Assembly (NCBI RefSeq): GCF_016110345.1
Contig: NZ_AP019011.1
Location: 1,178,001 to 1,242,000, forward strand
Direction of reading: 5' to 3'
Source of the DNA: Fluviibacter phosphoraccumulans
GTDB lineage: Bacteria; Pseudomonadota; Gammaproteobacteria; Burkholderiales; Rhodocyclaceae
DNA length: 64,000 nt
Made by a program: the position numbers and the translations under genes. The stretch's first letter is position 1. Every line of letters begins with the position of its first letter. Below, one piece after another: positions 17,797 through 26,720 of this stretch. The notes beneath the pieces are model-generated. The model searched no databases. It had not been told where the DNA came from and saw nothing but the letters and a program-made list of their open reading frames with translations.

Positions 17797-18123
17797 ATGA
17801 GCGAACATATTGTCCACGTCACTGACAGCTCTTTCGCCGACGACGTCACTAACTCGTCTGAACCCGTTCTGCTCGATTTCTGGGCCGAATGGTGTGGTCC
17901 CTGCAAAATGATCGCGCCGATCCTGGACGATATCGCCAAGGAATATGCTGGCAAGGTCAAAATTGCCAAGATCAACATCGATGAGAACCAACAAACACCG
18001 GCCCAGTTCGGTGTGCGCGGCATTCCGACACTGATGCTATTTAAAGCAGGCAGCGTCGAAGCCACGAAAGTTGGCGCACTCTCGAAATCGCAGTTGGTTG
18101 CCTTCCTCGACGGCCACCTGTAA
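17797..18123 (+). CDS. trxA: Thioredoxin 1
   Basis: 108-residue cytoplasmic dithiol oxidoreductase. The active site WCGPC is at residues 32-36, within LLDFWAEWCGPCKMIAP, and the cis-proline loop is GIPTLMLF. ATG at 17797 is preceded by TTTGAGG at good spacing; a TTG 15 bases upstream would overlap that ribosome-binding site and is rejected. It lies immediately upstream of rho, an order conserved in many proteobacteria. Confidence 0.97.
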   Translation: MSEHIVHVTDSSFADDVTNSSEPVLLDFWAEWCGPCKMIAPILDDIAKEYAGKVKIAKINIDENQQTPAQFGVRGIPTLMLFKAGSVEATKVGALSKSQLVAFLDGHL

Positions 18124-18130
18124 GATCACT

Positions 18131-18152
18131 GGGGTGGAATGCGTTCCACCCC
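18131..18152 (+). terminator. Stem-loop after trxA
   Basis: Perfect 9-bp stem, GGGGTGGAA (18131-18139) and TTCCACCCC (18144-18152), with loop TGCG, beginning 7 bp after the trxA stop. There is no T-run after it, so it is either a weak intrinsic terminator or a 3'-end-stabilising hairpin ahead of Rho-dependent termination. Confidence 0.5.
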
Positions 18153-18369
18153 AAGTTTCACCCCAAGTATTCCGCAGCACCATTGTCCAGAGCAACTCTG
18201 GTCATTGAAAGCGCTGAACGCCAGACGATCTGTAAGAGACCGCTTTCTGTCGTTTCAGATGCTAGCCGCTTGATCGCAAGCTCCCAGTCCATCCGCTGTT
18301 GTTTTATGTACGCCCTGCGTGCACCTAGCGAATCGGCACGACACTCCCCTGTACTTCTGCATCCTTACT

Positions 18370-18395
<26 letters not shown>
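18153..18395 (+). promoter_or_regulatory. rho leader region with possible 29-codon leader ORF
   Basis: The 217 bp between the trxA hairpin and the rho ATG hold a short hairpin (CCAGAG 18187-18192 with CTCTGG 18196-18201) and then a C-rich, G-poor tract just before rho. An ATG at 18306 opens a 29-codon frame that ends at 18395, overlapping the first 26 bases of rho in another frame. E. coli rho has a long leader with a small peptide gene (rhoL) and is autoregulated by Rho-dependent attenuation; a similar arrangement is possible here. Neither this small ORF nor rho has a clear Shine-Dalgarno. Confidence 0.3.
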
Positions 18396-19629
<1,234 letters not shown>

Positions 19630-19655
19630 GTCAGGGTTAAGACGGCGTTATTTGC

Positions 19656-19689
19656 AGCGATTGCAATCGCTTGAAAATTCAGCGATAAT
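19656..19689 (+). promoter_or_regulatory. rpmE promoter overlapped by a perfect 16-bp palindrome
   Basis: -35 TTGCAA (19661-19666), 17-base spacer, -10 GATAAT (19684-19689). The palindrome AGCGATTGCAATCGCT (19656-19671) covers the -35 completely, so a dimeric repressor bound there would block RNA polymerase. As RNA it could also fold into a small hairpin after rho (stop at 19627-19629), but no T-run follows. Confidence 0.5.
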
Positions 19690-19753
19690 TCAAAACTTAA
19701 GTGATCCCGCCACAATCGCCGGATCGGTGTAACTAAAACTAGGATTCTCTCAA

Positions 19754-19969
19754 ATGAAGTCTGGCATCCACCCCGAATACAAAGACATCGAAGTCACCTG
19801 TTCCTGCGGCGAAAAGTTCACGACCCGCTCGACCATGAACAAGGCACTGCACATTGAAGTCTGCTCTAACTGCCACCCGTTCTACACCGGCAAGCAGAAG
19901 ATCGTCGATACGGCTGGCCGTGTTGAGAAGTTCCGTCAGAAATTTGGCGGCCTGCGCAAGTCTGCCTAA
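19754..19969 (+). CDS. rpmE: 50S ribosomal protein L31 (zinc-binding type)
   Basis: 71 residues. It is the C+ (zinc) form: CSCGEKF and VCSNCHPFYTG supply the cysteines, between the conserved MKSGIHPEYKDIEVTC start and the C-terminal GRVEKFRQKFGG. ATG at 19754 with AGGA upstream. It follows rho after 124 bp that contain its own promoter, and is followed by a strong terminator. Confidence 0.97.
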   Translation: MKSGIHPEYKDIEVTCSCGEKFTTRSTMNKALHIEVCSNCHPFYTGKQKIVDTAGRVEKFRQKFGGLRKSA

Positions 19970-19993
19970 GACCTTCGCAAGCAAAGAACGATC

Positions 19994-20018
19994 AAAGGGC
20001 AGCTTCGGCTGCCCTTTT
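19994..20018 (+). terminator. Rho-independent terminator of rpmE
   Basis: Stem AAAGGGCAGC (19994-20003) with GCTGCCCTTT (20008-20017), TTCG tetraloop and a T-tract, 24 bp after the rpmE stop. Confidence 0.9.
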
Positions 20019-20057
20019 GCTTTATGAGCAACACATTGGCAACATCATCGGCACATT

Positions 20058-21764
20058 ATGTCTTTTCTTGATCTCAGACCTACCCCGCCCTCAGCCCAAG
20101 CAGATGCCCCCGTGCGCTGGAGCACCTATTCCCGTCAACCTTTAATGATGGGTTGGCCGGTTGCGCTCTGTCTGGCCCTGTTGCTGTTGCTGCCCGGGCT
20201 GATCGGGCGAGACCCCTGGCGCGGTGACGATGCCGAACATTTCGGTGTCATCGCCAGCCTGCTCAACGGCGGTAGTTGGCTCGTCCCCAGCTTTCAGGGA
20301 GACACCTGGAACCAGTCGCCGCTGTATTACTGGGTCAATGCCCTGATTGCCTGGCCCTTTAGTTTTATCCTCGACCTGCCCGACGCGGCGCGCCTGGGTA
20401 ATCTGTTCTGGGTCAGCATCACCATTGTCGCGCTTTATCAGGCGGCCCGCGCCACACTGGATACCGAAGAGGCGCGTGTGCTGCCCTTCCTGGCCCTAAG
20501 CGCCCCCGGGCTCATGCTCAGCGCTCATGAAACGCAACCCGATCTGGCCGTTATGGCGGGCTATGCGCTCTTCTTCTGGGGCAGCAGCCGACTCTGCTTT
20601 GAAAAAGTCACGCCGGGTTCGCTGCTCGCGGCGCTTGGCCTGGGTGTCACCATGCTATCGGGCGGCTTTACGATCGCCTTACCGCTTATCGTCGTATTGC
20701 TCGGCATTTTCCTGATCAAACCCAAATTACGACTCAACACCCTGGTGGCGCTGATGCTTGGGCTGCTCATCGGTTTCTTCTGGTTTATTCACGCAGCCGC
20801 TTTCGGCAACCCGGAGCCCACCGGCTTGTTCGAGGCCATCTGGCCCGCATCGACCCTACGCAACGCGGCCGACATTCCCGGACACCTACTCAACGTCATC
20901 AAACTGATTGCCTGGACAACGTGGCCAGCCTGGCCGATTGCCCTGTGGACACTATGGCGTCGCCGCCTCACCTTCTGGCGGCGCGAAACCATGGTGCCGT
21001 TGGCCGTATTACTCATCGCGTTCGTTCTGCAGATTCTGACAGCGTCAGCACGTCCCTCAAAAACACTCGTGCTGCTGGTGCCGATTCTTTTGCTGGCTAC
21101 GGCATCGGTCACCCACCTGCGGCGCGGTGCGGCCAATCTGCTGGATGCGTTTACGCTCACCCTGTTTACGCTGACCGCAGGCTTTGTCTGGTTAGGGTGG
21201 AGCGCGATTCATTTTGGCTGGCCAGAACACCTGGCGCAAACGGTCACCCGCCTGGAGCCGGGCTTTAGAACGCCGCTCACCATCGTGCCCCCCGCCATTG
21301 CATTTTTGCTCACCATTGGCTGGTTTGTGCTCATGCGAAATATCCCGCGCTCACCGGTACGCGGTATTCAACACTGGTTTGCCGGTATCACCCTGATCTG
21401 GGCACTGGTGGTGGTGTTGTGGTCGCCCTGGCTAGATCACGGCATGTCTTACACGCGAATGGGGGCACAAATCGCCAAGCAATTAGAGGCACCTGGCTGT
21501 GTGGCCACCTACCAAGTGAGTGACGATGCCCGCGCCGCACTCAGCTATCAGCTGGATCGAGCCATGCCACGCTCGGCCATTGCCACTGGCAAAGATTGCC
21601 CATGGCTGCTCACCGAAACCCCGGGCAACGCCCAGGAAATCAAACGCCCCAAAGGCTGGGACGCGGCCACTAAGGTCTGGGCCGGGCACCGTCGCGGCAC
21701 CCGTGCCGAGCGCTACACGCTGTACTACCGAGCCACCGAGACGGCCGCTACGCCTCAGCCCTGA
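20058..21764 (+). CDS. ArnT/GT39-family membrane glycosyltransferase
   Basis: 568 residues with about ten to twelve hydrophobic helices after a short cytoplasmic N-terminus. The first periplasmic loop RDPWRGDDAEHFG, then GSWLVPSFQGDTWNQSPLYYW, is the characteristic catalytic region of the GT-C family 39/83 (ArnT, PMT), in which an acidic pair near the start and a PL(Y/L)YW block are conserved. ArnT adds L-Ara4N to lipid A using undecaprenyl-phosphate sugars, but no arn genes are here, so the donor sugar and acceptor are unknown. The C-terminal soluble tail (about 480-568) is periplasmic. The last 17 bp overlap the 3' end of orn on the opposite strand. Confidence 0.85.
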   Translation: MSFLDLRPTPPSAQADAPVRWSTYSRQPLMMGWPVALCLALLLLLPGLIGRDPWRGDDAEHFGVIASLLNGGSWLVPSFQGDTWNQSPLYYWVNALIAWPFSFILDLPDAARLGNLFWVSITIVALYQAARATLDTEEARVLPFLALSAPGLMLSAHETQPDLAVMAGYALFFWGSSRLCFEKVTPGSLLAALGLGVTMLSGGFTIALPLIVVLLGIFLIKPKLRLNTLVALMLGLLIGFFWFIHAAAFGNPEPTGLFEAIWPASTLRNAADIPGHLLNVIKLIAWTTWPAWPIALWTLWRRRLTFWRRETMVPLAVLLIAFVLQILTASARPSKTLVLLVPILLLATASVTHLRRGAANLLDAFTLTLFTLTAGFVWLGWSAIHFGWPEHLAQTVTRLEPGFRTPLTIVPPAIAFLLTIGWFVLMRNIPRSPVRGIQHWFAGITLIWALVVVLWSPWLDHGMSYTRMGAQIAKQLEAPGCVATYQVSDDARAALSYQLDRAMPRSAIATGKDCPWLLTETPGNAQEIKRPKGWDAATKVWAGHRRGTRAERYTLYYRATETAATPQP

Positions 21765-22299
21765 TAAAGTGCTGGCGGTAGTAACGTAGCTCGTCAATCG
21801 ACTCGTGAATATCCGCCAGCGCCGTATGCGCCCCGGCTTTCTGGACCTGACCGGCCAGATCCGGGCGCCAACGACGACAGAGCTCCTTAACAGTACTCAC
21901 ATCCAGATTACGGTAGTGGAACCAACGCTCCAATGCCGGCATGTAGCGCGCCATAAAACGGCGGTCCTGACAAATCGAATTGCCGCACATCGGGCTCACG
22001 CCCTTACCCACCCATGCCTGCATGAACTCAATGGCAGCCAGCTCTACCGCATCCATATCAAGTGCAGAACTGCGCACACGCTCGGTTAAACCGGAAGCGC
22101 CATGCGTTTTCGTATTCCAGTCGTCCATAGCAGCCAGCGTCGCGTCAGACTGGTGCACCGCCCAAGCAGCGGACTCTGCCACCACATTCAAATCGGCATC
22201 GGTCACCACCATGGCCAGTTCAAGAATGGTGTCTGAGTCGGGATTAAGCCCGGTCATTTCCATATCCAGCCACACCAGCCGTCTTTGATCAATCGCCAT
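21748..22299 (-). CDS. orn: Oligoribonuclease
   Basis: Degrades 2- to 5-mer RNA, including linear pGpG from c-di-GMP turnover, to mononucleotides. 183 residues. DEDDh catalytic residues are seen in VWLDMEMTGL (Asp12, Glu14), NSICQDRRFM and AHTALADIHESIDELRYY (His and final Asp). Start ATG at 22297-22299. It is convergent with, and overlaps by 17 bp, the glycosyltransferase gene. It is divergent from the M48 protease with 75 bp between. Confidence 0.97.
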   Translation of the reverse strand: MAIDQRRLVWLDMEMTGLNPDSDTILELAMVVTDADLNVVAESAAWAVHQSDATLAAMDDWNTKTHGASGLTERVRSSALDMDAVELAAIEFMQAWVGKGVSPMCGNSICQDRRFMARYMPALERWFHYRNLDVSTVKELCRRWRPDLAGQVQKAGAHTALADIHESIDELRYYRQHFIRAEA

Positions 22300-22374
22300 T
22301 GCTACGCACCCTTTTGATGTAATGCCTTAAGATGCCACATTGTGTCATAGTCATCCCACCTCATTTACGGTCTC

Positions 22375-23634
22375 ATGTCTGATATCTCTATTGCGTTCCT
22401 TATTCTCGTTGCGGCCAATCTCACGATCAAATTCTGGCTCAACCGCCGTCAGGCCGCACAGGTTAAGCAGCACGCAGCGCAAGTACCCGCCCGCTTTGCA
22501 GCAGTGATTACACTCGAAGCGCATCAAAAAGCCGCCGCTTACACCCGCGCTAAAATCCGCCTGAGTCAGATCAGTCTGGTCATAGACACCGCGTGGCTAC
22601 TGCTACTCACCCTGGGTGGCGGCATCAATCTGATCTACAGCACGGCCAGCGCCTTTGTCGGCAGCGCATCACCGTTGCTCACCGGTTTGGTATTTCTAAT
22701 CAGCCTCGGTGTTCTGTCGGGCATCGTTGATCTTCCCGTCAGCATTTACCGCCAGTTCGGCCTGGAAGCCCGCTTTGGGTTTAACCGCATGACGCCGGCC
22801 CTTTTCATCACTGACCTGCTGCGCAACGCCCTGGTCAGTCTGATCATCGCCTTGCCCTTACTCGCGCTGATACTCTGGTTACTGGATCTGGCAACACCCA
22901 TGAGCTGGCTGTGGGCCTGGCTGGGCTGGATGGTGTTTAACGCGCTACTGTTATTTATCTACCCCGTCGTCATCGCCCCGCTCTTTAACAAATTTACCCC
23001 CATGCCAGACAGTGCCCATAAACAAAAGCTGGATGCCCTGCTGCAACGCTGTGGCTTCAGTGCCGCCGGGTTATTTGTCATGGATGGCTCGCGACGCTCA
23101 GCCCATGCCAACGCCTACTTCACCGGATTCGGCAAACACCGGCGCATTGTGCTGTTCGACACGCTCATCAACCAGCTATCGCCCACCCAACTGGAAGCCG
23201 TGCTCGCTCATGAGATTGGCCACTACCAGCGCAAGCACCTTCAAAAACGTTTAGTGCTCATGGCCGCCATGTCACTCGCCTTACTCTGGGCGCTGTTTCA
23301 ACTACTGCATGCCCCGTGGTTTTACAGCGGCCTCGGCGTTGACAGCGCCACCCCGGCGACGGCACTGGCACTCTTCAGTATGGCCATGCCGCTCTGCCTG
23401 TTGCCGCTCACACCACTGAGCAACGCACTCTCGCGCAAACATGAATATGAAGCCGATGCCTATGCCGCACAGCACAGCAGCGCACAGGAACTGATCGACG
23501 CGCTGATTACCATGTACCGAGAAAATGCTGCCACGCTCACGCCCGATAGCCTCTATTCGCTATTCCATGATAGCCACCCCCCGGCCACGCTACGCATTGC
23601 CCACCTTGCGGCGCAGCCAGGTGCACACGCATGA
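22375..23634 (+). CDS. M48-family (Ste24-like) membrane metalloprotease
   Basis: 419 residues with an N-terminal CAAX-protease-1 type membrane region and the zinc site HEIGH (in VLAHEIGHYQRKH) plus the downstream glutamate ligand in EYEADAYAAQ. Segments SIYRQFGLEARFGFNRMT and DGSRRSAHANAYFTGFGK are typical of bacterial Ste24 homologues. The protein sits in the inner membrane with a probably intramembrane chamber. The physiological substrate is unknown; quality control of membrane proteins is the usual suggestion. It overlaps rsgA by 4 bp (ATGA). Confidence 0.93.
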   Translation: MSDISIAFLILVAANLTIKFWLNRRQAAQVKQHAAQVPARFAAVITLEAHQKAAAYTRAKIRLSQISLVIDTAWLLLLTLGGGINLIYSTASAFVGSASPLLTGLVFLISLGVLSGIVDLPVSIYRQFGLEARFGFNRMTPALFITDLLRNALVSLIIALPLLALILWLLDLATPMSWLWAWLGWMVFNALLLFIYPVVIAPLFNKFTPMPDSAHKQKLDALLQRCGFSAAGLFVMDGSRRSAHANAYFTGFGKHRRIVLFDTLINQLSPTQLEAVLAHEIGHYQRKHLQKRLVLMAAMSLALLWALFQLLHAPWFYSGLGVDSATPATALALFSMAMPLCLLPLTPLSNALSRKHEYEADAYAAQHSSAQELIDALITMYRENAATLTPDSLYSLFHDSHPPATLRIAHLAAQPGAHA

Positions 23635-24524
23635 GCACCTTCACTGCCCGCATCATTGCCAGCCACGGCAGACACTACGTAGCCCGTGATAATAGTGGCG
23701 CACTCTGGCATTGCATTGCCCGTGGCAAAAAGCATGAAGTGGCCGTTAACGACTGCGTTATTCTCACCGACCTCGGCAACTCGGGCGATGTGACCCAACC
23801 GCAGGCGGTTATCGAAAAAATCGAGCCTCGGCAGAACCTGTTTCGTCGATCCGATCAATTCAAAGACAAAGCCATTGCCGCTAATGTCACGCAAGTCTGG
23901 TTTGTCGTGGCGACCGAACCTTCGTTTGACCCGGAACTCCTCTCGCGTTGCCAGGTCGCCTGTGCCGCAGAAGCGATTCAGTTCACGATCCTGCTCAACA
24001 AGGCAGATCTTGCCGCTTTGCTAGCGCGTGCCGAAGAGCTGGTAGCGCCCTTCCAGGCCATTGGCATCCCAGTCATCCATACCTCCACCCTCAACGGGCA
24101 AGGCATCGATCAACTGCGTCACCAGATCATCGGCCAATCGACTGTGCTCACCGGTCAATCGGGCATGGGCAAATCATCACTGATCAATGAATTGGTACCC
24201 GATGCCAAAGCCACCATTGGTGAAATCTCGCACTACCTCGACACCGGGCGACACACCACCACCACGGTTCAGGCGTATCAACAGGGGCCGGAAACCACCA
24301 TCATCGATGTGCCCGGCTTACAGGTCTTTGGTCTATCCCATTTAACCGATGAACAAATCCTGCTCGCCTTTCCTGAATTTCGCCCACATCTAGGTGATTG
24401 CCGCTTCCGCGACTGTCGGCACGATCAAGACCCGGGCTGCGCCTTAAGAGCGGCAGTCGAGAACGGCAGCGCCACCGACGTCAGACTACAATTGCTGCGA
24501 CGATTACTACAAGACATTCGTTGA
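23631..24524 (+). CDS. rsgA: Ribosome small-subunit GTPase RsgA
   Basis: Circularly permuted GTPase that helps late 30S maturation. 297 residues. An OB-fold N-terminus (HYVARDNSGALWHC) precedes the permuted G motifs: G4 LNKADL, then G1 GQSGMGKSS, then G3 DVPGLQ. The C-terminal zinc motif is CRFRDCRHDQDPGC. The start at 23631 overlaps the stop of the M48 protease gene; this pair is often adjacent to orn in betaproteobacteria. Confidence 0.96.
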   Translation: MSTFTARIIASHGRHYVARDNSGALWHCIARGKKHEVAVNDCVILTDLGNSGDVTQPQAVIEKIEPRQNLFRRSDQFKDKAIAANVTQVWFVVATEPSFDPELLSRCQVACAAEAIQFTILLNKADLAALLARAEELVAPFQAIGIPVIHTSTLNGQGIDQLRHQIIGQSTVLTGQSGMGKSSLINELVPDAKATIGEISHYLDTGRHTTTTVQAYQQGPETTIIDVPGLQVFGLSHLTDEQILLAFPEFRPHLGDCRFRDCRHDQDPGCALRAAVENGSATDVRLQLLRRLLQDIR

Positions 24525-24544
24525 CTGCTCACTCAAACGATCTA

Positions 24545-24638
24545 GAAGGGAAATGAACGCTTGTTAACGTATCCCTTCGGATATATTCGTAACAAACCCA
24601 CACGCTCGCTGGTTAGGCTTAGAATCAAAGCTTTGATT
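24545..24638 (+). promoter_or_regulatory. Palindrome-rich leader of ompR-envZ
   Basis: The 127 bp between rsgA and ompR contain a 7-bp inverted repeat (GAAGGGA 24545-24551 with TCCCTTC 24572-24578) that may end the rsgA transcript, and a perfect 16-bp palindrome AATCAAAGCTTTGATT (24623-24638) ending 13 bp before the ompR ATG. A -10-like TAGAAT (24620-24625) overlaps the palindrome, though no good -35 is visible. The palindrome may be an operator or, in mRNA, a hairpin near the ribosome-binding region. ompR has no obvious Shine-Dalgarno. Confidence 0.4.
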
Positions 24639-24651
24639 AGCGTCCAACGGC

Positions 24652-25377
24652 ATGGCTCAGAAAATTCTCATCGTCGATGACGACATGCGACTACGTCAGA
24701 TGGTCATGCGTTATCTGGACGAAAACGGCTTTAAATCCAGTTCGGCATCCAATGCCAATGAAATGTGCAAGGCCATTCAGCGGGATACGTTCGATCTCTA
24801 CGTGTTGGATATCAATCTTCCGGGGGAAGATGGCTTAAGGATCTGCCAGCGAATTCGGTTATCGGGTGATGTCACCCCGATCATTATGGTGACAGCGCGC
24901 GGTGAAGATATCGACCGCATTATTGGCTTGGAGCTGGGCGCCGATGATTACCTGCCCAAGCCTTTTAACCCGCGCGAACTTCTGGCGCGTATACGCTCGA
25001 TTCTAAGACGCGGGAGCAAATCGCATCATGTGCTGCATGATGCAGCCAATCTGACGTTTATTTTTGGATCATTTGAGTTTGATGGGCGCGCCCGCCAGTT
25101 ATCGCAACGGGGAAAAAACATCTCCCTCACTACAAATGAATTTGCGTTACTCAAGATTCTTATTCAATGCAAAGGTCAGGTTCTGTCGCGCGCCCAGCTA
25201 ACAGGGCGGCTGCACTCACGGGATTACACACCCGATCAGCGTGATATTGATATGCTCGTCTCCCGTCTACGCAAACAGCTACAGGAAGACGACCCAAGTG
25301 TTACCTACATTCAGACCGTACGCGGCGTAGGTTATGTGTTTATCGAGCCTGGTGGGCAAGAAGCGCACTTCGCATGA
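24652..25377 (+). CDS. ompR: OmpR-family response regulator
   Basis: 241 residues. Receiver domain with the acidic pocket (VDDD, residues 8-11), phosphoacceptor Asp53 (YVLDINLPG), Thr81 and Lys103 (YLPKPF). The C-terminal winged helix has TTNEFALLKILI, DQRDIDMLVSRLRKQL and IQTVRGVGYVF. The sequence and the adjacent envZ-like kinase make an OmpR/EnvZ pair likely; targets here are unknown. ATG at 24652 puts KILIVDDD at the expected place. Confidence 0.92.
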   Translation: MAQKILIVDDDMRLRQMVMRYLDENGFKSSSASNANEMCKAIQRDTFDLYVLDINLPGEDGLRICQRIRLSGDVTPIIMVTARGEDIDRIIGLELGADDYLPKPFNPRELLARIRSILRRGSKSHHVLHDAANLTFIFGSFEFDGRARQLSQRGKNISLTTNEFALLKILIQCKGQVLSRAQLTGRLHSRDYTPDQRDIDMLVSRLRKQLQEDDPSVTYIQTVRGVGYVFIEPGGQEAHFA

Positions 25378-26678
25378 AGAAAATCAGCTCGCGCTTCAGC
25401 AGCTTTTGGCTATGGTTTGTGGTGGCCTTTCTGGTCAATCAGATCATTCTTTTTCTGGCCGTGCTTTTTTTGATGTCCAGACCCATGGCCAATCTGATGG
25501 CGCAAGTTGTCGGCAGTGCCATCAACTCGGCGGTCGCACTACAGCAAGTGTCACAAGCCAAAGACTTTGAACTCTTGGCGCATACCTATGCCCCCTTCAA
25601 AGACATATTTATCCGCACGGCGCCCCCCGAACCGACCAGGGTTTTACCTTCAACCCTACCGGGATTACATTTTTTAAAAAACGCACTTGAAGAAAAGGTT
25701 CCAGGCGATATTCGTATTTCCTATACGAACCTAACGGAACCGATTGTTTGGGTAGAGCATCTTTCCAGCCCGCGATTGAGTATTGGCTATTCATTCAAGA
25801 ACCGCTTCTTTGTTGTTGAATTTCTGACGCTTGCCTTATTTCTGGTGATTGTAATCAGCAGTGTTGCGGCCTATTGGATATCGACCCGTTTAACCCGACC
25901 ACTAAAAGCGCTTTCTGATGAAGCGATGCGTTTAGGCAAAGACAAAGATTTTTCACAGATTCAATTGCCCACTTCAAGCTCACCAGAGATTGCGCAATTA
26001 GCCAAAACGCTCAATGAGATGCGCACCATGCTCGATGCCTCGATTACCGATCGCGAAAATTTTCTGGCGGGCATTGCCCACGATTTACGAACGCCCTTAA
26101 GCCGGATGCGCATGGCTTTAGTGCTTGAGCAGAGCAACAACGAAGCGCTGAATGCGGAACTACAGGATGACATTGTTGAAATGTCAGCGATTGTCGATCA
26201 GTTTGTGGAGTTGTCTCGTTTGAATACTGAGCTGGATGAACCGACGATTCAGGGCAGTTTGAATGCGTTAGTCGAACAGGTTGCCGCCAAATACCAACGC
26301 GCCGGATTTAATATCGCGCTGGATCTGCACCCTGCCCTGGCCAACATTGATATGAAGCCACTGGCGATGCGCAGGCTTTTGTACAACCTGATTGAAAATG
26401 CGCATCGGCATGGCGCTGACGACGCTATAACGATTCGCACTTATGAGCAGTCCCGGCAGACGGTACTGTCTGTATCCAATGCTGTTTCCAATGAGGCCGG
26501 AGAAACCGGTTTAGTGCGCGCATTGCGCCTGCAACAGCAAAGCGGGGGATCGGCCGGTCTTGGACTTGCGTTGGTTAGAAAATTTGCCCAGGTTCACCAT
26601 GCGCGTTTTAACGAGGTGGTTGAGCACCCTATGCGTTATTCAACGCTGACTTTTGAATTACCCAGCAAAAGCCCATAA
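25374..26678 (+). CDS. envZ: EnvZ-family sensor histidine kinase
   Basis: 434 residues. TM helix 1 at about 11-34, periplasmic sensor loop 35-145, TM helix 2 at 146-168, HAMP linker, then the dimerisation/phosphoacceptor helix with His236 in GIAHDLRTPLSRMRM. ATPase motifs are N-box NLIENAHRHG and G-box GGSAGLGLALVRKF. The F-box is weak. It overlaps ompR by 4 bp and partners with it. The periplasmic loop has no recognisable ligand fold. Confidence 0.92.
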   Translation: MKKISSRFSSFWLWFVVAFLVNQIILFLAVLFLMSRPMANLMAQVVGSAINSAVALQQVSQAKDFELLAHTYAPFKDIFIRTAPPEPTRVLPSTLPGLHFLKNALEEKVPGDIRISYTNLTEPIVWVEHLSSPRLSIGYSFKNRFFVVEFLTLALFLVIVISSVAAYWISTRLTRPLKALSDEAMRLGKDKDFSQIQLPTSSSPEIAQLAKTLNEMRTMLDASITDRENFLAGIAHDLRTPLSRMRMALVLEQSNNEALNAELQDDIVEMSAIVDQFVELSRLNTELDEPTIQGSLNALVEQVAAKYQRAGFNIALDLHPALANIDMKPLAMRRLLYNLIENAHRHGADDAITIRTYEQSRQTVLSVSNAVSNEAGETGLVRALRLQQQSGGSAGLGLALVRKFAQVHHARFNEVVEHPMRYSTLTFELPSKSP

Positions 26679-26680
26679 AA

Positions 26681-26702
26681 AAACCGCCCCGAGGGGCGGT
26701 TT
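26681..26702. terminator. Bidirectional terminator between envZ and thiolase
   Basis: AAACCGCCCC (26681-26690) pairs perfectly with GGGGCGGTTT (26693-26702). On the minus strand seven T follow, so it terminates the thiolase gene strongly; on the plus strand it follows the envZ stop within 3 bp. Confidence 0.9.
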
Positions 26703-26720
26703 GATCGAAGTGCGGCTGAA

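Noticed and set aside
24545..24578. Intrinsic terminator after rsgA
   Set aside because: The 7-bp inverted repeat has a long loop and no T-run; mentioned only as part of the ompR leader.
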